Shown in pieces: positions 23,435 to 34,149 of a DNA stretch of 64,000 bases. Below the pieces are notes generated by a model. That model had not been told where the DNA came from. It searched no databases and saw only the letters and a program-made list of their open reading frames with translations. The stretch's first letter is position 1. The number at the start of each line of letters is the position of its first letter. This DNA comes from Dugong dugon (lineage: Eukaryota; Chordata; Mammalia; Sirenia; Dugongidae), in the NCBI GenBank assembly GCA_030035585.1, contig CM057476.1, positions 20,444,501 through 20,508,500 on the forward strand, written 5' to 3'. The translations under genes were made by a program, and so were the position numbers.

Positions 23435-23650
23435 GGAGCCTTCTGGGGTCTAATCATTGGACTTGTGATTGGCCTTATCCCTATGATTGCAGAACTTGTC
23501 TATGGAACAGGGAGTTGCTTGGCTCCCAGTGACTGTCCTAAGATTATCTGTGGAGTGCACTATCTGTACTTTGCAGTCATCATCTTTTTCGTGTGCATCC
23601 TAATTATCCTGGGAGTCTCCCTGATAACCAAACCCATTCCTGACGTACAT
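23435..23650 (+). pseudogene. SLC5A4: SLC5A4 exon 13
   Basis: Open 216-base exon encoding [60 protein letters not shown] and [12 protein letters not shown]: two hydrophobic segments around a Cys-containing loop. The [10 protein letters not shown] loop is SGLT3-like and differs from [10 protein letters not shown] in the SLC5A1 copy. Confidence 0.94.
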
Positions 23651-24009
23651 GTGAATAAGGAGTAATGAATTAATGCTCATTTTTAAAGAAGGACTCTTTG
23701 CCTCCTAAAACTGCAAATAGTGTTCAAGTTTCAGGCCAATGGAATCATAGCACAAGAGAGCAGTACAGCTAAAAGGAACCTAAGAGAATATCATCCAGTC
23801 ATGAAATTGACCACAGTATGCACCTAGTATGTGCAAGGCACCAGTGAATTTAAAAATAAGGTATTAGCAAATGGATTTTGTCCTCAAAAAAAATTTCACA
23901 GTGCAGATAGGAGGTCGTTTATACCATTATACAGGATTCCAGGCACAGCATAATTAGTGTTCCCTGAGACACTGGGCAAGACTTCACAGTAGAGCTGTCA
24001 CCTGGGGTG

Positions 24010-24480
24010 GAGTTGTTTGGGGCAGTAGGATTTCACATACAGCATGAATACTGGCACAGAGGTTTAAAAAAAAAGCACACGGTACCAGTGAGCAGAAAAA
24101 AACAAAATAGAACAGTGACATGTACTTTTTTATTTAAGATAGGCAAAAAAGCTTTAATTTGTATAATTTCCAGTGTTGGCAAGGATGTGGGGAAATGCCC
24201 AAAAGTGTTGGTGAGTGTAGCATTTGTAAGACAGCAATTTGGCAGTATCTCTCTACTCTAAAATTCTCATACTCTATGAGTTAACAATGCTACTTCCAGG
24301 AGTCTATTATGTAGAAATTCTTATACAAGTAGGAATACATATATATACAAGAATTTTCTCTGTAGCTAAGTTTCTAATAGCAAACAAAGAAATGGAGATG
24401 TCCCCAATTTCCATCACTATAAAAATAAGTACGCAAATAATTTTACATTGAATATTTTGTAGCTACTCAAAAGCATGAGA
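24010..24480 (+). repeat. Old L1 3' fragment
   Basis: GTGTTGGCAAGGATGTGGGG, GGCAGTATCTCTCTACTCTA and AACAATGCTACTTCCAGGAG are L1 3'-region landmarks in sense orientation. Degraded. Confidence 0.7.
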
Positions 24481-24568
24481 GAGCTCTATTGCGGACTTTG
24501 AAAAATGCCCATAATATAGTTAGGTAGGAAAAAAAACCACTTGAAGAATAATATAATATGGTATAATA

Positions 24569-24758
24569 CAGTAAAAGCTGAGAAAGCTGGACCCTATATA
24601 AGGCAGAAACCTGCCAGAGAAAGAAAACTCAAATATTTTCCACTAATAGAGAGCAATAAAAAAAGTGGTAAAATTGCACCCTGTCAAAGGCAGAAAACTT
24701 GCAAGACCCAGAAAAACAAAGGAGTCCCATCCAGTTCTGGCTCTCACAGGTTTCACTG
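24569..24758 (+). mobile_element. Tc1/mariner (Tigger-like) non-autonomous element, copy 2
   Basis: TA|CAGTAAAAGCTGAGAAAG ... CACAGGTTTCACTG|TA. Shares long internal words with copy 1 (ATATTTTCCACTAATAGA, TGTCAAAGGCAGAAAACTTG). 24759-25500 shows nothing else recognisable. Confidence 0.8.
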
Positions 24759-25499
24759 TATCGTTTTTATATACACGTAGGCATCTGTACATGTTTGTCT
24801 AAGCATAGAAAAAAGTCTTAAGGCATACATACCTGGAAGTGTTGAGAAGCGGTATCTCTGGGTAAGGTACTATAGTAGTCGGCGTATGCTAAACATTTTT
24901 AAAATTTAATACTGCTTATACACTTATATGGTTTGAATTTCTGACTAACACGTATAACTTACGTGTGTTTTTGCATTTATCACTTGTAATCTTCACTGCA
25001 ATACTTATTTGCATATTTCCTAGTAGAGTGACCAGCAGATTATGTGTGGGTGGGGAAACCTGAGGCCCAGGGTGGTTTAAATGACTTTACCAAGGACACG
25101 TCACTGGAATTCATAAGTAAATATTTCTGCTGAATATTGGGACTTGAACTGGATGAAAGAACATTAGAAAACATATCATAGTTTCCAAGAAATAAATATA
25201 AATGTTAAACTCTGTTATGCCAATAGAAATAACCATAAGTTATTATTTATTTTGAGGAAAAAAATCTGTCTGCAAAATCATTTACTAATTTATGTTTGTG
25301 TTTCACTAATACACTGTGAGGTATGAACTTCCAAAACAGACTGATGAAAATCAGTAGCTGTTTCAGAGAAAGTCATGGGTAGTATTGCAGAACTAACCTA
25401 GCAGTGCAGCATAGAAAAATCCCAGGATGACAGATTTCCAGCAGGACAGCTATCTGGTCAACTGATTGGAAGAAACTCATGTTTGCACCATTCCAAAGA

Positions 25500-27375
25500 A
25501 TAGTGACCAAACGGAATGCCAAAGTTATCTAACGATATCATTAATATCACATGGTAGCAAAAATTTTGCTAAAGATAATTCAAAAATGACTACAGCCATA
25601 CATTGACAGGGAACTGCCAGAAGTTCAAGCTGGATTCAAAAGAGGACGTGGAACAATGGTTATCATTGTTGGTATCAGATAGATCTTGGCCAAAAGCAGA
25701 GAATATCAGAAAGATGTTTGCCTGTGTTTTATTGAGTACACAAAGGCATTCGCCTGTGTAGCTCATAATAAATATTAGATAACATTATGAAGAATGGAAA
25801 TTCTAGAATACTTAATTGTGCTCATACAGAACCTGTACATGGATCAAGAGGTAGTTTTTCAAACAGAGCAGGGGGATACTGTGTGGTTCAGAAGTGGAAA
25901 AGGTGTGGGTGTGGGGCAGTGTGATGGTTAATGTTATATGTCAACTTGGCTAGGCTATGATCCTCAGTGGTTTGGCAGACACTATGTAATCACCTTCCAT
26001 TTAGTGATCTGCTGTGAGCAGCCAATCAGTTGAAAGGAGAGTTTCCTTGGGGATATGGCCTGCCTCCAGTAACTAAATGGATGTCTGGCAAAGCTCTCTG
26101 CTCTGTCTTGAACCTGCACCCTTCTCTTCAGCTGATCTCTAGTTCTTGGGACATAAACCTGCAGAAGTCTCTGGCCTACTGCCTGACCTGCAGATTTCGG
26201 ATTAGCCAACCTTGTAACCCCCATGAGCCAGCAAAGGCCTCCAATTCGCCACCTGATCTGCATATTTTGGGTTCATCAGCCCCTGGAACCACGTGAGCCA
26301 GCAGAAATTTTCAGCCTGTTGCCTGACCCACAGATATGGGATTTGCCAGCCCCTACAATTGCATAGGCCATTTTCTCACGATTGTGTGAGCCGTATCCTT
26401 GAAGTAAATTTCTCTCTATGTATATCTATATATGCTTCACTGGTTTTACTTCTCTAGAGAACCCAGGCTAAGACAGGCAGATTTGTATCCTTTCACCGTA
26501 CACATTTAATCTGCATGATGAACAAATAATCTGAGAAGCTGGATTCTATGAAGAAGAACACAGCATCAGGATTAGAGAAAGACTCATTAACAACCTGTAA
26601 TATGCAGATGACACAACCTTGCTTGCAGAAAGTGAAGACAATTGAAGCCCTTACCGATAAAGGTAAAATACCATAGTCTTCAGTATAGATTACACCTGAA
26701 CATAAAGAAAAATATGAAAATTTTTACAACTGAACCAATAAGCAACATCATGGTAAATGGAGAGAAAATTGAAACTGTGGAAGATTTCATTCTAGTTGGA
26801 TAAACAATCAATGCCCATGGAAGCAGAAGTCAGAAATCAACGGCATATTGCCCTGGGCAAATTTGCTGCAAGAGACCTCCTTAAAGTGTTAAAAAGCTAA
26901 GATCTCACTTTGATGACTACGGTGCACCTGACGCAAGCCATGGTCTTTTCAATTGTCTCATATGCATTCAAAAGCTGGGCAATGCCGAAAGAAGACAGAG
27001 AAGAACGGGTGCATTTGAATTGTGTTGACGATGAATATTGAATACACTGTAGGCTGCCAGAAAAATGAACAAATCAGTCTTAAAAGAAATACAGCCAGAA
27101 AGCTCCTTACAGGCAATGATGATGAGATTTGTTCTGCTTACTTGGGACATGTCATCAGGAAAGAGCAATTGCTAGAGAAGGACATCATGTTTGGTAAAGT
27201 AGAGCGTCCACGAAAATGAGGAAAACCATCAATGAGATGGATTGACGTAATAGACACAACAATCGATGCAAACATACCAACAATCATAAAGATGACACGG
27301 GACCAGCAGTGTTTCATTCTGTTATACATAAGGTCAACATGAGTCAGAGCCAATTCAACTGCAACTAACAACAAG
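25500..27375 (+). mobile_element. RTE LINE fragment, split by a solo LTR
   Basis: Colinear with the full RTE at 48447-51645: GAACTGCCAGAAGTTCAAGC, GAGAATATCAGAAAGATGTT, the reverse-transcriptase word ATGCAGATGACACAACCTTG (near 26600), and the tail CATGAGTCAGAGCCAATTCA at the 3' end. 5'-truncated, with many stops and indels, and interrupted at 25920-26475. Confidence 0.88.
25920..26475 (+). repeat. Solo ERV-L-type LTR inside the RTE fragment
   Basis: Starts TGTGATGGTTAATGTTATAT and ends CAGGCTAAGACA. Flanked by the 5-base duplication GGCAG (25915-25919, 26476-26480). Confidence 0.93.
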
Positions 27376-27990
27376 GAAGTACCTGGTCCAAGTTAGAACA
27401 GAAATTCAAGGATCCCCAAGAAGAGTTTTCACAAAGAAGATTTAGCAAAAGAAATACTACGGTTTAGGAGCTTAAGAAGCTGTGATTAAGAATCTCGGTG
27501 ACAAGGTGAAAGTATATGCTTGTTATGTCTATAAGAAATAAAAAAGCCAATTACGAATTCTAGTAAAATAAATCTGTGCAAGAAAGTCATGGGCCAAATA
27601 GAAAGCCAATTGAAATGAGGCATGACTTTAAGAATCCGTTGGGTTTAAAAACCCAATTGATACTTGGAATAATTTCCTCAGAATGATTCAAGGCTGATAT
27701 TTCTTCATTGTGGCCACTGGCATGTCTTGGACCCATTGGGGGGGAATAAAGTTATATAATCATAATAGCATAAATGTTATTTACTTATTTTTAATGATTA
27801 AAATCAACATACAGACAAAGCATGGAAATATTAATCATATTTACAGAAAAATTAAAATTCTACAAAAACTTAGTATTTAAAAATAATGGAAAAGCTGACA
27901 GAAGTTGGGAGGTGGTTGGGAAACTGACATGCAAGGGTATTAATTGCTATCAGACTTGTGAATAGTGCACAGATACTTCCTAAACATGCT

Positions 27991-28497
27991 TGTCTTAGTC
28001 ATCTAGTGCTGCTACAACAGAAATACCACAAGTGGATGGCTTTAATAAAGAGGAATTTATTTCTTCACAGTAAGGTAGGCTGAAAGTCCAAATTCAGGGC
28101 ATCAGCTCCAGGGGAAGGCTTTTTCTCTCTGTAGGCCTTCTTCTCTTTGGTGTTCCCCAGGACTAGGAGCTTCTCCGCACAGGGACCCTGGACCAAAGGA
28201 TGCGCTCTGCTCCTGACACTTCTTTCTTGATGGTATGAGGTCCCCAACTCTCTAGTTGCTTCCCTTTCCTTTTATCTCTTGAGATAGAAAAGGTGGTGCA
28301 GGTCACACCCCAGGGAAGCTCCCTTTACATTGGATCAGTGATGTGACCTGGGTAAAGGTGGAGTTACAATCCCACCCTAATCCTCTTTAACATAAAATTA
28401 CAATCACAAAATGGAGGCCAACCACACAATTCTGGGAATCATGGCCCAGCCAAGCTGATACACACATTTCTGGGGGGACATAATTGAAACCATGACA
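27991..28497 (-). repeat. MaLR-like solo LTR
   Basis: Starts TGTCTTAGTCATCTAGTGCT and ends TTGAAACCATGACA. Flanked by ATGCT (27986-27990, 28498-28502). Same family as 13162-13646. 27376-27990 and 28503-28916 show nothing I can name. Confidence 0.85.
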
Positions 28498-28916
28498 ATG
28501 CTAGATCCAGAATGCAACTTAAGAAGATATTTAAAAAGTTTCGGTAGCACGAGAGGTACTGAAAATAATAACGCTAGATCTGATAACAGTTGGGTGATAG
28601 AGACAATGAGTGAAGCCAGAATATAGTGTAAATGAGCTAAATCCTCAACTTTTATGAAATTATAAACCAACAAGTAGAGGTTTTAAGGCTTATTATTTAG
28701 ACTGGGAGTAACTACCAGGAGGATTTTAAAAAAGAAATAATTAAAAGTGGTTGGTGTGTTTGGGTGAGTGGGTGTGGTAGGAGACCTTTTCTTTGTGATC
28801 TGTACTCTCTTCCTCCGCTGTTTGATTTGTTCAGACCATACAATAAGCAAAAGCACCTTTGTATTATTGTAAACATTTCCCTATCACTAATGGACTTGTG
28901 TATGGTCTCTGGTCAG

Positions 28917-29016
28917 CTCCATCACCTGTGCTGGGGTCTTCACAACAGTACAGAGGAACGAACCGATTTAGATGCAGAAGACGAAAGACAGGAAGAAGCT
29001 GATGATTTTGAAGAAG
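28917..29016 (+). pseudogene. SLC5A4: SLC5A4 exon 14
   Basis: 100-base exon after CTCTGGTCAG and before GTAATATC, encoding LHHLCWGLHNSTEERTDLDA and EDERQEEADDFEE, the acidic cytoplasmic linker. Six bases shorter than SLC5A1 exon 14, a multiple of three. Confidence 0.9.
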
Positions 29017-29449
29017 GTAATATCTGGTTTTCATTTGGCTTTAATACAGGAACTCTGTGTGCCTGCCTTGGTTTAATGTTCTTAAATGCCACAAAGCCCA
29101 GCTTCTGAAAAAGCTGTTACATTTATGGAAAATCTTAACTTTCCAGCAACGAAAACAACTTGTTTCATATGAAATCTATCCATTCATCTGCCTGTCCATC
29201 ACATAACTGGAATTATGTGTCAGCTACCGAACTTACAAATCAGTTCCAAACTCTCTTGTTCTTAGTCACATACTAAATGTTCAACAAATTAGTCTTGATT
29301 GATTGTGACTAGGTATTTATCCCCACCTCTCACTCCAAACTTATTTCTCACTATTCTCCACAATATAGCTTTCATTCCAAACTGACAGGTTTTCTCACTT
29401 CCCCACATATACAAAACTCATGACTTCTTAGGATATTTCTACCTGTCCA

Positions 29450-29655
29450 GGAGCCCTGGTGTACAGTGGTTAAACCCTCAGCTGCTAACCAAAAGGTCAG
29501 CCATTCAAACCCACCAGCCGCTCCAGGGGAGAAAGATGTGGCAGTCTGCTTCTGTAAAGATTACAGCCTTGGAAACCCTATGGGCAGTTCTACTGTGTCC
29601 TACAGGGTTGCTGTGAGTTGAAATCGACTCAACAGCAGTGAGTCTGGTTTTTTCG
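29450..29655 (+). repeat. AfroSINE, tRNA-headed type
   Basis: GGAGCCCTGGTGTACAGTGG, CTGCTAACCAAAAGGTCAGC, GAGAAAGATGTGGCAGTCTG and a tail with GTGAGTTGAAATCGACTCAA. Confidence 0.9.
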
Positions 29656-29814
29656 TTTGTTTCTCCAAGAGAAAAAAAAATTCCTGTTCTGTAAAACTTG
29701 GCTCTAATCTCACTTCCTTCATTAAATTTCTCCAGCAGCCACTCCACGGCTCTGTGTTTACCTAATATTTTTTAATCCACTGACAAGGTTTAGCACTTTG
29801 AGATATGTTGTCTT

Positions 29815-30113
29815 GAACTGTACACTAATTTGTTTGATTTGATCTAGTTTAGTTTAGTTTTTGTTCTTTGAATTGAAAGAAGGATCAATGCCTTCTACTT
29901 ATTTTGGTTTTTTATATGGATGCTCCTGAATAAGACTGGCCTATAATTTTCCTTAGTCTTTGTTTGGTTTTGGTATTAAGATCATAGCATACTCCTAGAA
30001 CAAATTAGGGATTAACACCTTTTTCCATTTTATGGAACTATTTCAATAAGTTTGGAATGATATCCCCATTACAATTTTGGTATTTTGACAATAACACCAT
30101 TAGAACTTGATGG

Positions 30114-30148
<35 letters not shown>

Positions 30149-30917
30149 AAGAAGAGAAAGAGACAAAGAGGCTTTAAACTACTGATTAAATTTATTTAAT
30201 GACTATAGAGCTATTAAGGGTTTTCATTTCTTCATGAATCAGTTTTGGAAAGTTCGATTTTGCTAGGATTTTGGCCATTAGGTACACAGTTTTGAATTTA
30301 TTGGCATAAATTTTTTCATATCTACTTAGTCTTTTCTATCTCTGCTGCCTCTATAGTTATGGCTTCATTTAAATTCCTAACATAAGTCTTTATGATTTGG
30401 GGGGATTCTCTTTTTTGCTTAATAAGTCTCACTAAAGACATCTATATTTCTTTTCTCTAAGAACCAATACTTGGCTTTGCTATTTCTAGTATTATCCTTA
30501 CTTTCTATTTCATTACTTATTCTTATCTCTACACCCTTCCATTTAGTTTGTTTGGATTTATTCTGTTGCCATTTTTTCTAACTTAAGTTGGATACTTCAT
30601 TAATTTTCAGCCTCCCTTATTTTCTAATGTAAATATCTAAGGCTATACTTTTCCCTCAAAGTAATGCTTTTTGCTGTGTCTCACAGCTTTTAATTTGTAG
30701 ATAGCTTTCATTATCATTTATTTCTAAATATTATGTTACTATCATTATGAATTTTCATAAACATTTGAATTTAGAAGTATGTTTAAAAATTTCCAGTGCT
30801 TCAACTAATAGTCCTGTGCCTAAGTCTTTTCATATTTTAGCCAGTCTATCTTTGGAATAGATTTTTGAGAAGTTGGATTTTGGATCAAAGGGTCAGTGAC
30901 TATACAGTTTTGTTATA
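29815..30917 (-). repeat. Old L1 fragment, antisense (part 1)
   Basis: Inverted L1 ORF2-type wording (TTGCTAGGATTTTGGCCATT, ATGGAACTATTTCAATAAGT, GGATCAAAGGGTCAGTGACT), continuing beyond the element at 30918-31305. A GT microsatellite lies at 30115-30146. Confidence 0.7.
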
Positions 30918-31305
30918 CACCTACTCCTCACCTACTCTGCATTTATTAACTATCTCATTATCTGACATTTCGTGTCATGACAATAGTAAAAAATCTGCTA
31001 TTGGACTATTTTGCACATTAACGACATACATCTGGCAGTAACAAACGCCGAAGTATGAGATGAGAGTAACACTGGCTATGGTGGTTAAGGTTATGTGTCA
31101 GCTTGGCTGGGCCGTGATTCTCAGTGGTTTAGCAGTTATGTAATGATGTAATTTGGCAGTTATGTAATGATGTAATTGGGAATTTATGTAATCATCCTCC
31201 ACTTTGTGATCTGATGTGGCCATCCTCCATTTTCAGATAATGCCGATTTTTACGTAACGACCTGATCTTTGGAACATAACCGTGTCGATAAGTGAGGAGT
31301 GGGTG
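30918..31305 (+). mobile_element. TA-flanked inverted-repeat element with embedded LTR segment, copy A
   Basis: 388 bases between TA dinucleotides. Left end CACCTACTCCTCAC, right end GTGAGGAGTGGGTG (inverted). The interior holds GGTTATGTGTCAGCTTGGCT and GATTCTCAGTGGTTTAGCAG, matching the first part of ERV-L LTRs here, plus a short tandem repeat GGCAGTTATGTAATGATGTA. It splits an L1 fragment at a TA. Confidence 0.8.
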
Positions 31306-31740
31306 TATTGCCAAATCCTCCTCAATGGGGGTTGAATCATGCTTTCTTAGCAATAACATATAAGAGTGTCAGTTTCTGCACAGCTGCACTAACATAGTAT
31401 TATGTGAAACTTTTACATTTTTGCCACTAATAAATGAGAAGTGCTATCTCAGTATAGCTTTAATTTGAATTTCTCTTTTCTAGGTGGGGTTAAGAGTCAC
31501 TTTTTCACTCTGAACTGTTTATTTATTTCTCTAGCATGTTTACATAGGATTGTTGGTGATCTTTTCTTCCTTATTTTTGGAAACTTATTGTATACTAAGG
31601 ATACTAAATCTTTGTGAAACAAGATGAAAAATTTTTCCTAGTTTATCACTTAACGTTTTATTTTGTTTACTGAATTTTATGCCATACAAAATTTTCCTAT
31701 TTATATATAATCAAATTTATCTATATTTTATCTATATTTA
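31306..31740 (-). repeat. Old L1 fragment, antisense (part 2)
   Basis: Continues the L1 interrupted by copy A: TGCCAAATCCTCCTCAATGG, AGTGCTATCTCAGTATAGCT, TTAATTTGAATTTCTCTTTT. Confidence 0.65.
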
Positions 31741-31871
31741 ACCTTTAGAAATGGTTGTGATCACTCTTTACTGTAATAGGTACTACACTGGCAAGGAACA
31801 GCCAGGGTCAGTTGAAAAAGGGTTCTATTTCCCATGTTTTGTGATAATGTGTTTATCTTTTCTTGTCTCAG

Positions 31872-32077
31872 ATATTCCTGAAGAACCTCGTGGGTGTTTC
31901 AAGAAGGCTAATGATATATTCTGCAATATGGAGAAGAAAGGCCCCAGGCTGACCAAAGAGGAGGAAGAAGCCCTGAAGAAGAGGCTGACAGATACATCTG
32001 AGAAGCCCTTATGGAGGACTATCATGAACATCAACGCTATCCTCCTCCTGGCAGTGGGGGTTTTCGTCCATGGCTAA
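31872..32077 (+). pseudogene. SLC5A4: SLC5A4 exon 15, C-terminus with early stop
   Basis: Acceptor CTTTTCTTGTCTCAG. Encodes [59 protein letters not shown] and VGVFVHG, then TAA. The next in-frame codons are TTT GCC TGA, so the family's last residues (Y-F-A in the SLC5A1 copy) are cut by one Tyr-to-stop change. Confidence 0.93.
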
Positions 32078-32247
32078 TTTGCCTGAACTCTTAACTGAGC
32101 TGCTCATGTATTAGCTAAGCAAAGCATAATTTTATTGATTTTCACTTTTATAGATTTTGTGTTGCATAAGAGAGAAAGACAGTTTGTAATTTTATCTAAT
32201 GAGATGATTATAGACTTGGTTGTTTGCTTTTATTGTTCCTTTGTGCC

Positions 32248-32253
32248 AATAAA
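32248..32253 (+). other. Candidate SLC5A4 polyadenylation signal
   Basis: AATAAA 171 bases after the stop, followed at about 32262 by a truncated antisense SINE. Position is plausible; use is unproven. Confidence 0.5.
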
Positions 32254-32261
32254 GGAAGATT

Positions 32262-32345
32262 GTTGTTGTTGCTAGTGCCGTCATATCAGTTCTGACTCAT
32301 AGTGACCCTGTGTACAACAGAATGAAACACTGCCCAGCCCTGCAG
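32262..32345 (-). repeat. AfroSINE tail, antisense, truncated
   Basis: GTTGTTGTTGCTAGTGCCGT then TTCTGACTCATAGTGACCCT and CAACAGAATGAAACACTGCC. Only the 3' part is present. Confidence 0.75.
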
Positions 32346-33105
32346 TGATAAGTTAGAAAACCAAGGAAATGACCCTATACGTGTATAAACTAGGAACATT
32401 AGGTCCAAATTCTTTTTTTAAATAGCTCTCCAAGCATATTGCACTACCTTACAGTTGCTTTCTGCAGTTTCCAAAGATATCCAGTTGGAAAGAATGCCTC
32501 TCTGAACTCTGCCACACCTAGTAACCTCTTCATCTATAAAACAGTGATGTTCTCCTCCTGTATAAACCTCACTACTCTAAAGGTTTTGAAATACATAAGT
32601 ATTTTCTAATAGGTGGGGGGTAGGGTGAGCTGAAAATCCTTGTTGTAAACTTTTTTATGAATCTAATGGAAATTATTAGCTTATGTTTTAAATAAATTCA
32701 CCTTCCCACTAAATGTGACAATATCAAGTCATTGATTTTTGCAACAGGTTTCTTGATGTTATCGCATACCATAAAACTCACCCATTCAATGGATTTTTAG
32801 TATATTCACAGAGTTGTGTAACCATTACCACAATCTAATTTTATATCTTAACATTAATTTATTTTTTGGCATGATTTACTTAAATATGTACATTTCTCTG
32901 TCTTTATAGTTCTGTTTTATTTCGTCATTTTGAATGATAATTATCTCTGTGTGGAATTGGTTTTAAAACACATTTGTTTTACACGTCAATGAATGAAAAT
33001 GTTTTTAAATAAATGACATAAGAAACACATATGTATCTTATTGTTAGAAAAATTCAAACAAAGGTTTGTTCTATAGAATTAAATATGACACTATATACTG
33101 ACAAC
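32346..33105. other. Intergenic, no gene seen
   Basis: Unique AT-rich sequence. A possible old L1-like piece near 32760-32860 (GTTGTGTAACCATTACCACA). No coding signal. Confidence 0.5.
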
Positions 33106-33290
33106 CTGGAGTCCCTGGGCACTCAACTGTTAAGCAAGCTAATAGGTTGGAGTCTACCCAGAGGTGTCTTGGAATAAAGACCTGGTGATCTACTCCTGAA
33201 AAATCAGTCATTGAAAATCCTATGGAGTACAGCTCTATTCTGACACACATGGAGTTTCCATGAGTCAGAATTGACTCAACAGCAACTATG
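33106..33290 (+). repeat. AfroSINE, second type
   Basis: GGAGTCCCTGGGCACTCAAC, GACCTGGTGATCTACTCCTG, AAAATCAGTCATTGAAAATC, tail CATGAGTCAGAATTGACTCA. Confidence 0.85.
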
Positions 33291-33468
33291 AAAGAAAATG
33301 ACAATCCACTCCTGTCATCCATGCCACTAACTTCACAGAGGAATAACTGTTAACAGATTAAAGTATAAATTCCAGTAACTTTCCATTCATTTATGAAAGA
33401 CACAGATTTTTACATAATGCAGTCTTGCTTTATGTGTTGTTCTGTGATAGGATTTTCTGCATAAAATA

Positions 33469-33878
33469 CACCCACTCCTCACTTATCGACATGGTTAACT
33501 TCCAAAGACCAGGTTGTTAAGCAAAAATTGGCATTATGCAAAAATGGACAATGACCACATCAGATCACAAAATGGAGAATGACTGCATCATTCCATAGCT
33601 GTCAAATTACATCATTTCATAACTGTCAAATTGCATCTTTACATAACTGCCAAATTACATCATTACATAACTGCCAAACCATTGAGAATCATGGCCCAGC
33701 CACGCTGACACATAACCTTAACCATCTCAGCCAGCGTAACTCTTCCCTTGCACCTCGGCCTTCACTACTGCCGGATGAACTTAATTAATGTGCAAAATAG
33801 TTGGATACTAGATGTTTTACTACTGTCATAAATGTGAAATTTTGGATAATGAGAGAGCCTGTAAGGGAGGAGTAGGTG
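33469..33878 (-). mobile_element. TA-flanked inverted-repeat element with embedded LTR segment, copy B
   Basis: 410 bases, inverted relative to copies A and C. Left end CACCCACTCCTCACTTATCG, right end GGAGGAGTAGGTG, with TA on both sides. The inverted LTR-like part contains GAGAATCATGGCCCAGCCAC. Four copies of a 23-base unit around CATAACTGCCAAATTACATC. It interrupts an antisense L1 fragment. Confidence 0.8.
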
Positions 33879-34130
33879 TATATCTTGGAGATCTTTGCCT
33901 GTCAGTCTCCCTCATTTTAAACAGCTTTATCATTATTCCATAGAATGGTTTACCATAATTTGGCCACTGTTCCACTGAGGAGCATTCATGTAGGCTAAAA
34001 TTATGCTATTATCAACAATGCTTAACTACGCATACCTGTATATTCATCCTTTGGCACATTAGCTAGGTTTTTTTTTTTTTTCTTCTTCTTTAATGATTGA
34101 TTCCTAGAAATAGTATACAGGGAAAAAGGG
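33879..34130 (-). repeat. Old L1 fragment, antisense
   Basis: TATTCCATAGAATGGTTTAC, CATAATTTGGCCACTGTTCC and AATTATGCTATTATCAACAA are inverted L1 3' landmarks. The matching left part lies before copy B (about 33330-33468). Confidence 0.65.
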
Positions 34131-34149
34131 TATAAACATATAATATTTT

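Larger units (their letters stand above)
225..32077 (+). pseudogene. SLC5A4: SLC5A4-like sodium/glucose cotransporter (SGLT3), 3' half, degraded
   Basis: Seven of the eight expected 3' exons of an SLC5 sugar transporter can be read on the plus strand (225-443, 3416-3551, 10918-11068, 21928-22096, 23435-23650, 28917-29016, 31872-32077). Exon sizes and phases match the SLC5A1 paralogue on the other strand except where damaged. The tail ([29 protein letters not shown]) fits SGLT3 better than SGLT1. SGLT3 is a plasma-membrane 14-helix protein described in humans as a glucose sensor rather than an efficient carrier. Lesions: a net 2-base loss in exon 8, no recognisable exon 10, a GC donor after exon 9, and an early stop removing the last three residues. 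Residues matching SGLT1 D454 and Q457 are H and A. Exons 1-7 lie outside the window. Most likely a unitary pseudogene; an assembly error in exon 8 alone would not explain the missing exon. Confidence 0.82.

Noticed and set aside
28764-29108. 114-residue open frame as a separate gene
   Set aside because: Only 28917-29016 is coding; the rest is intron read through. It is SLC5A4 exon 14.
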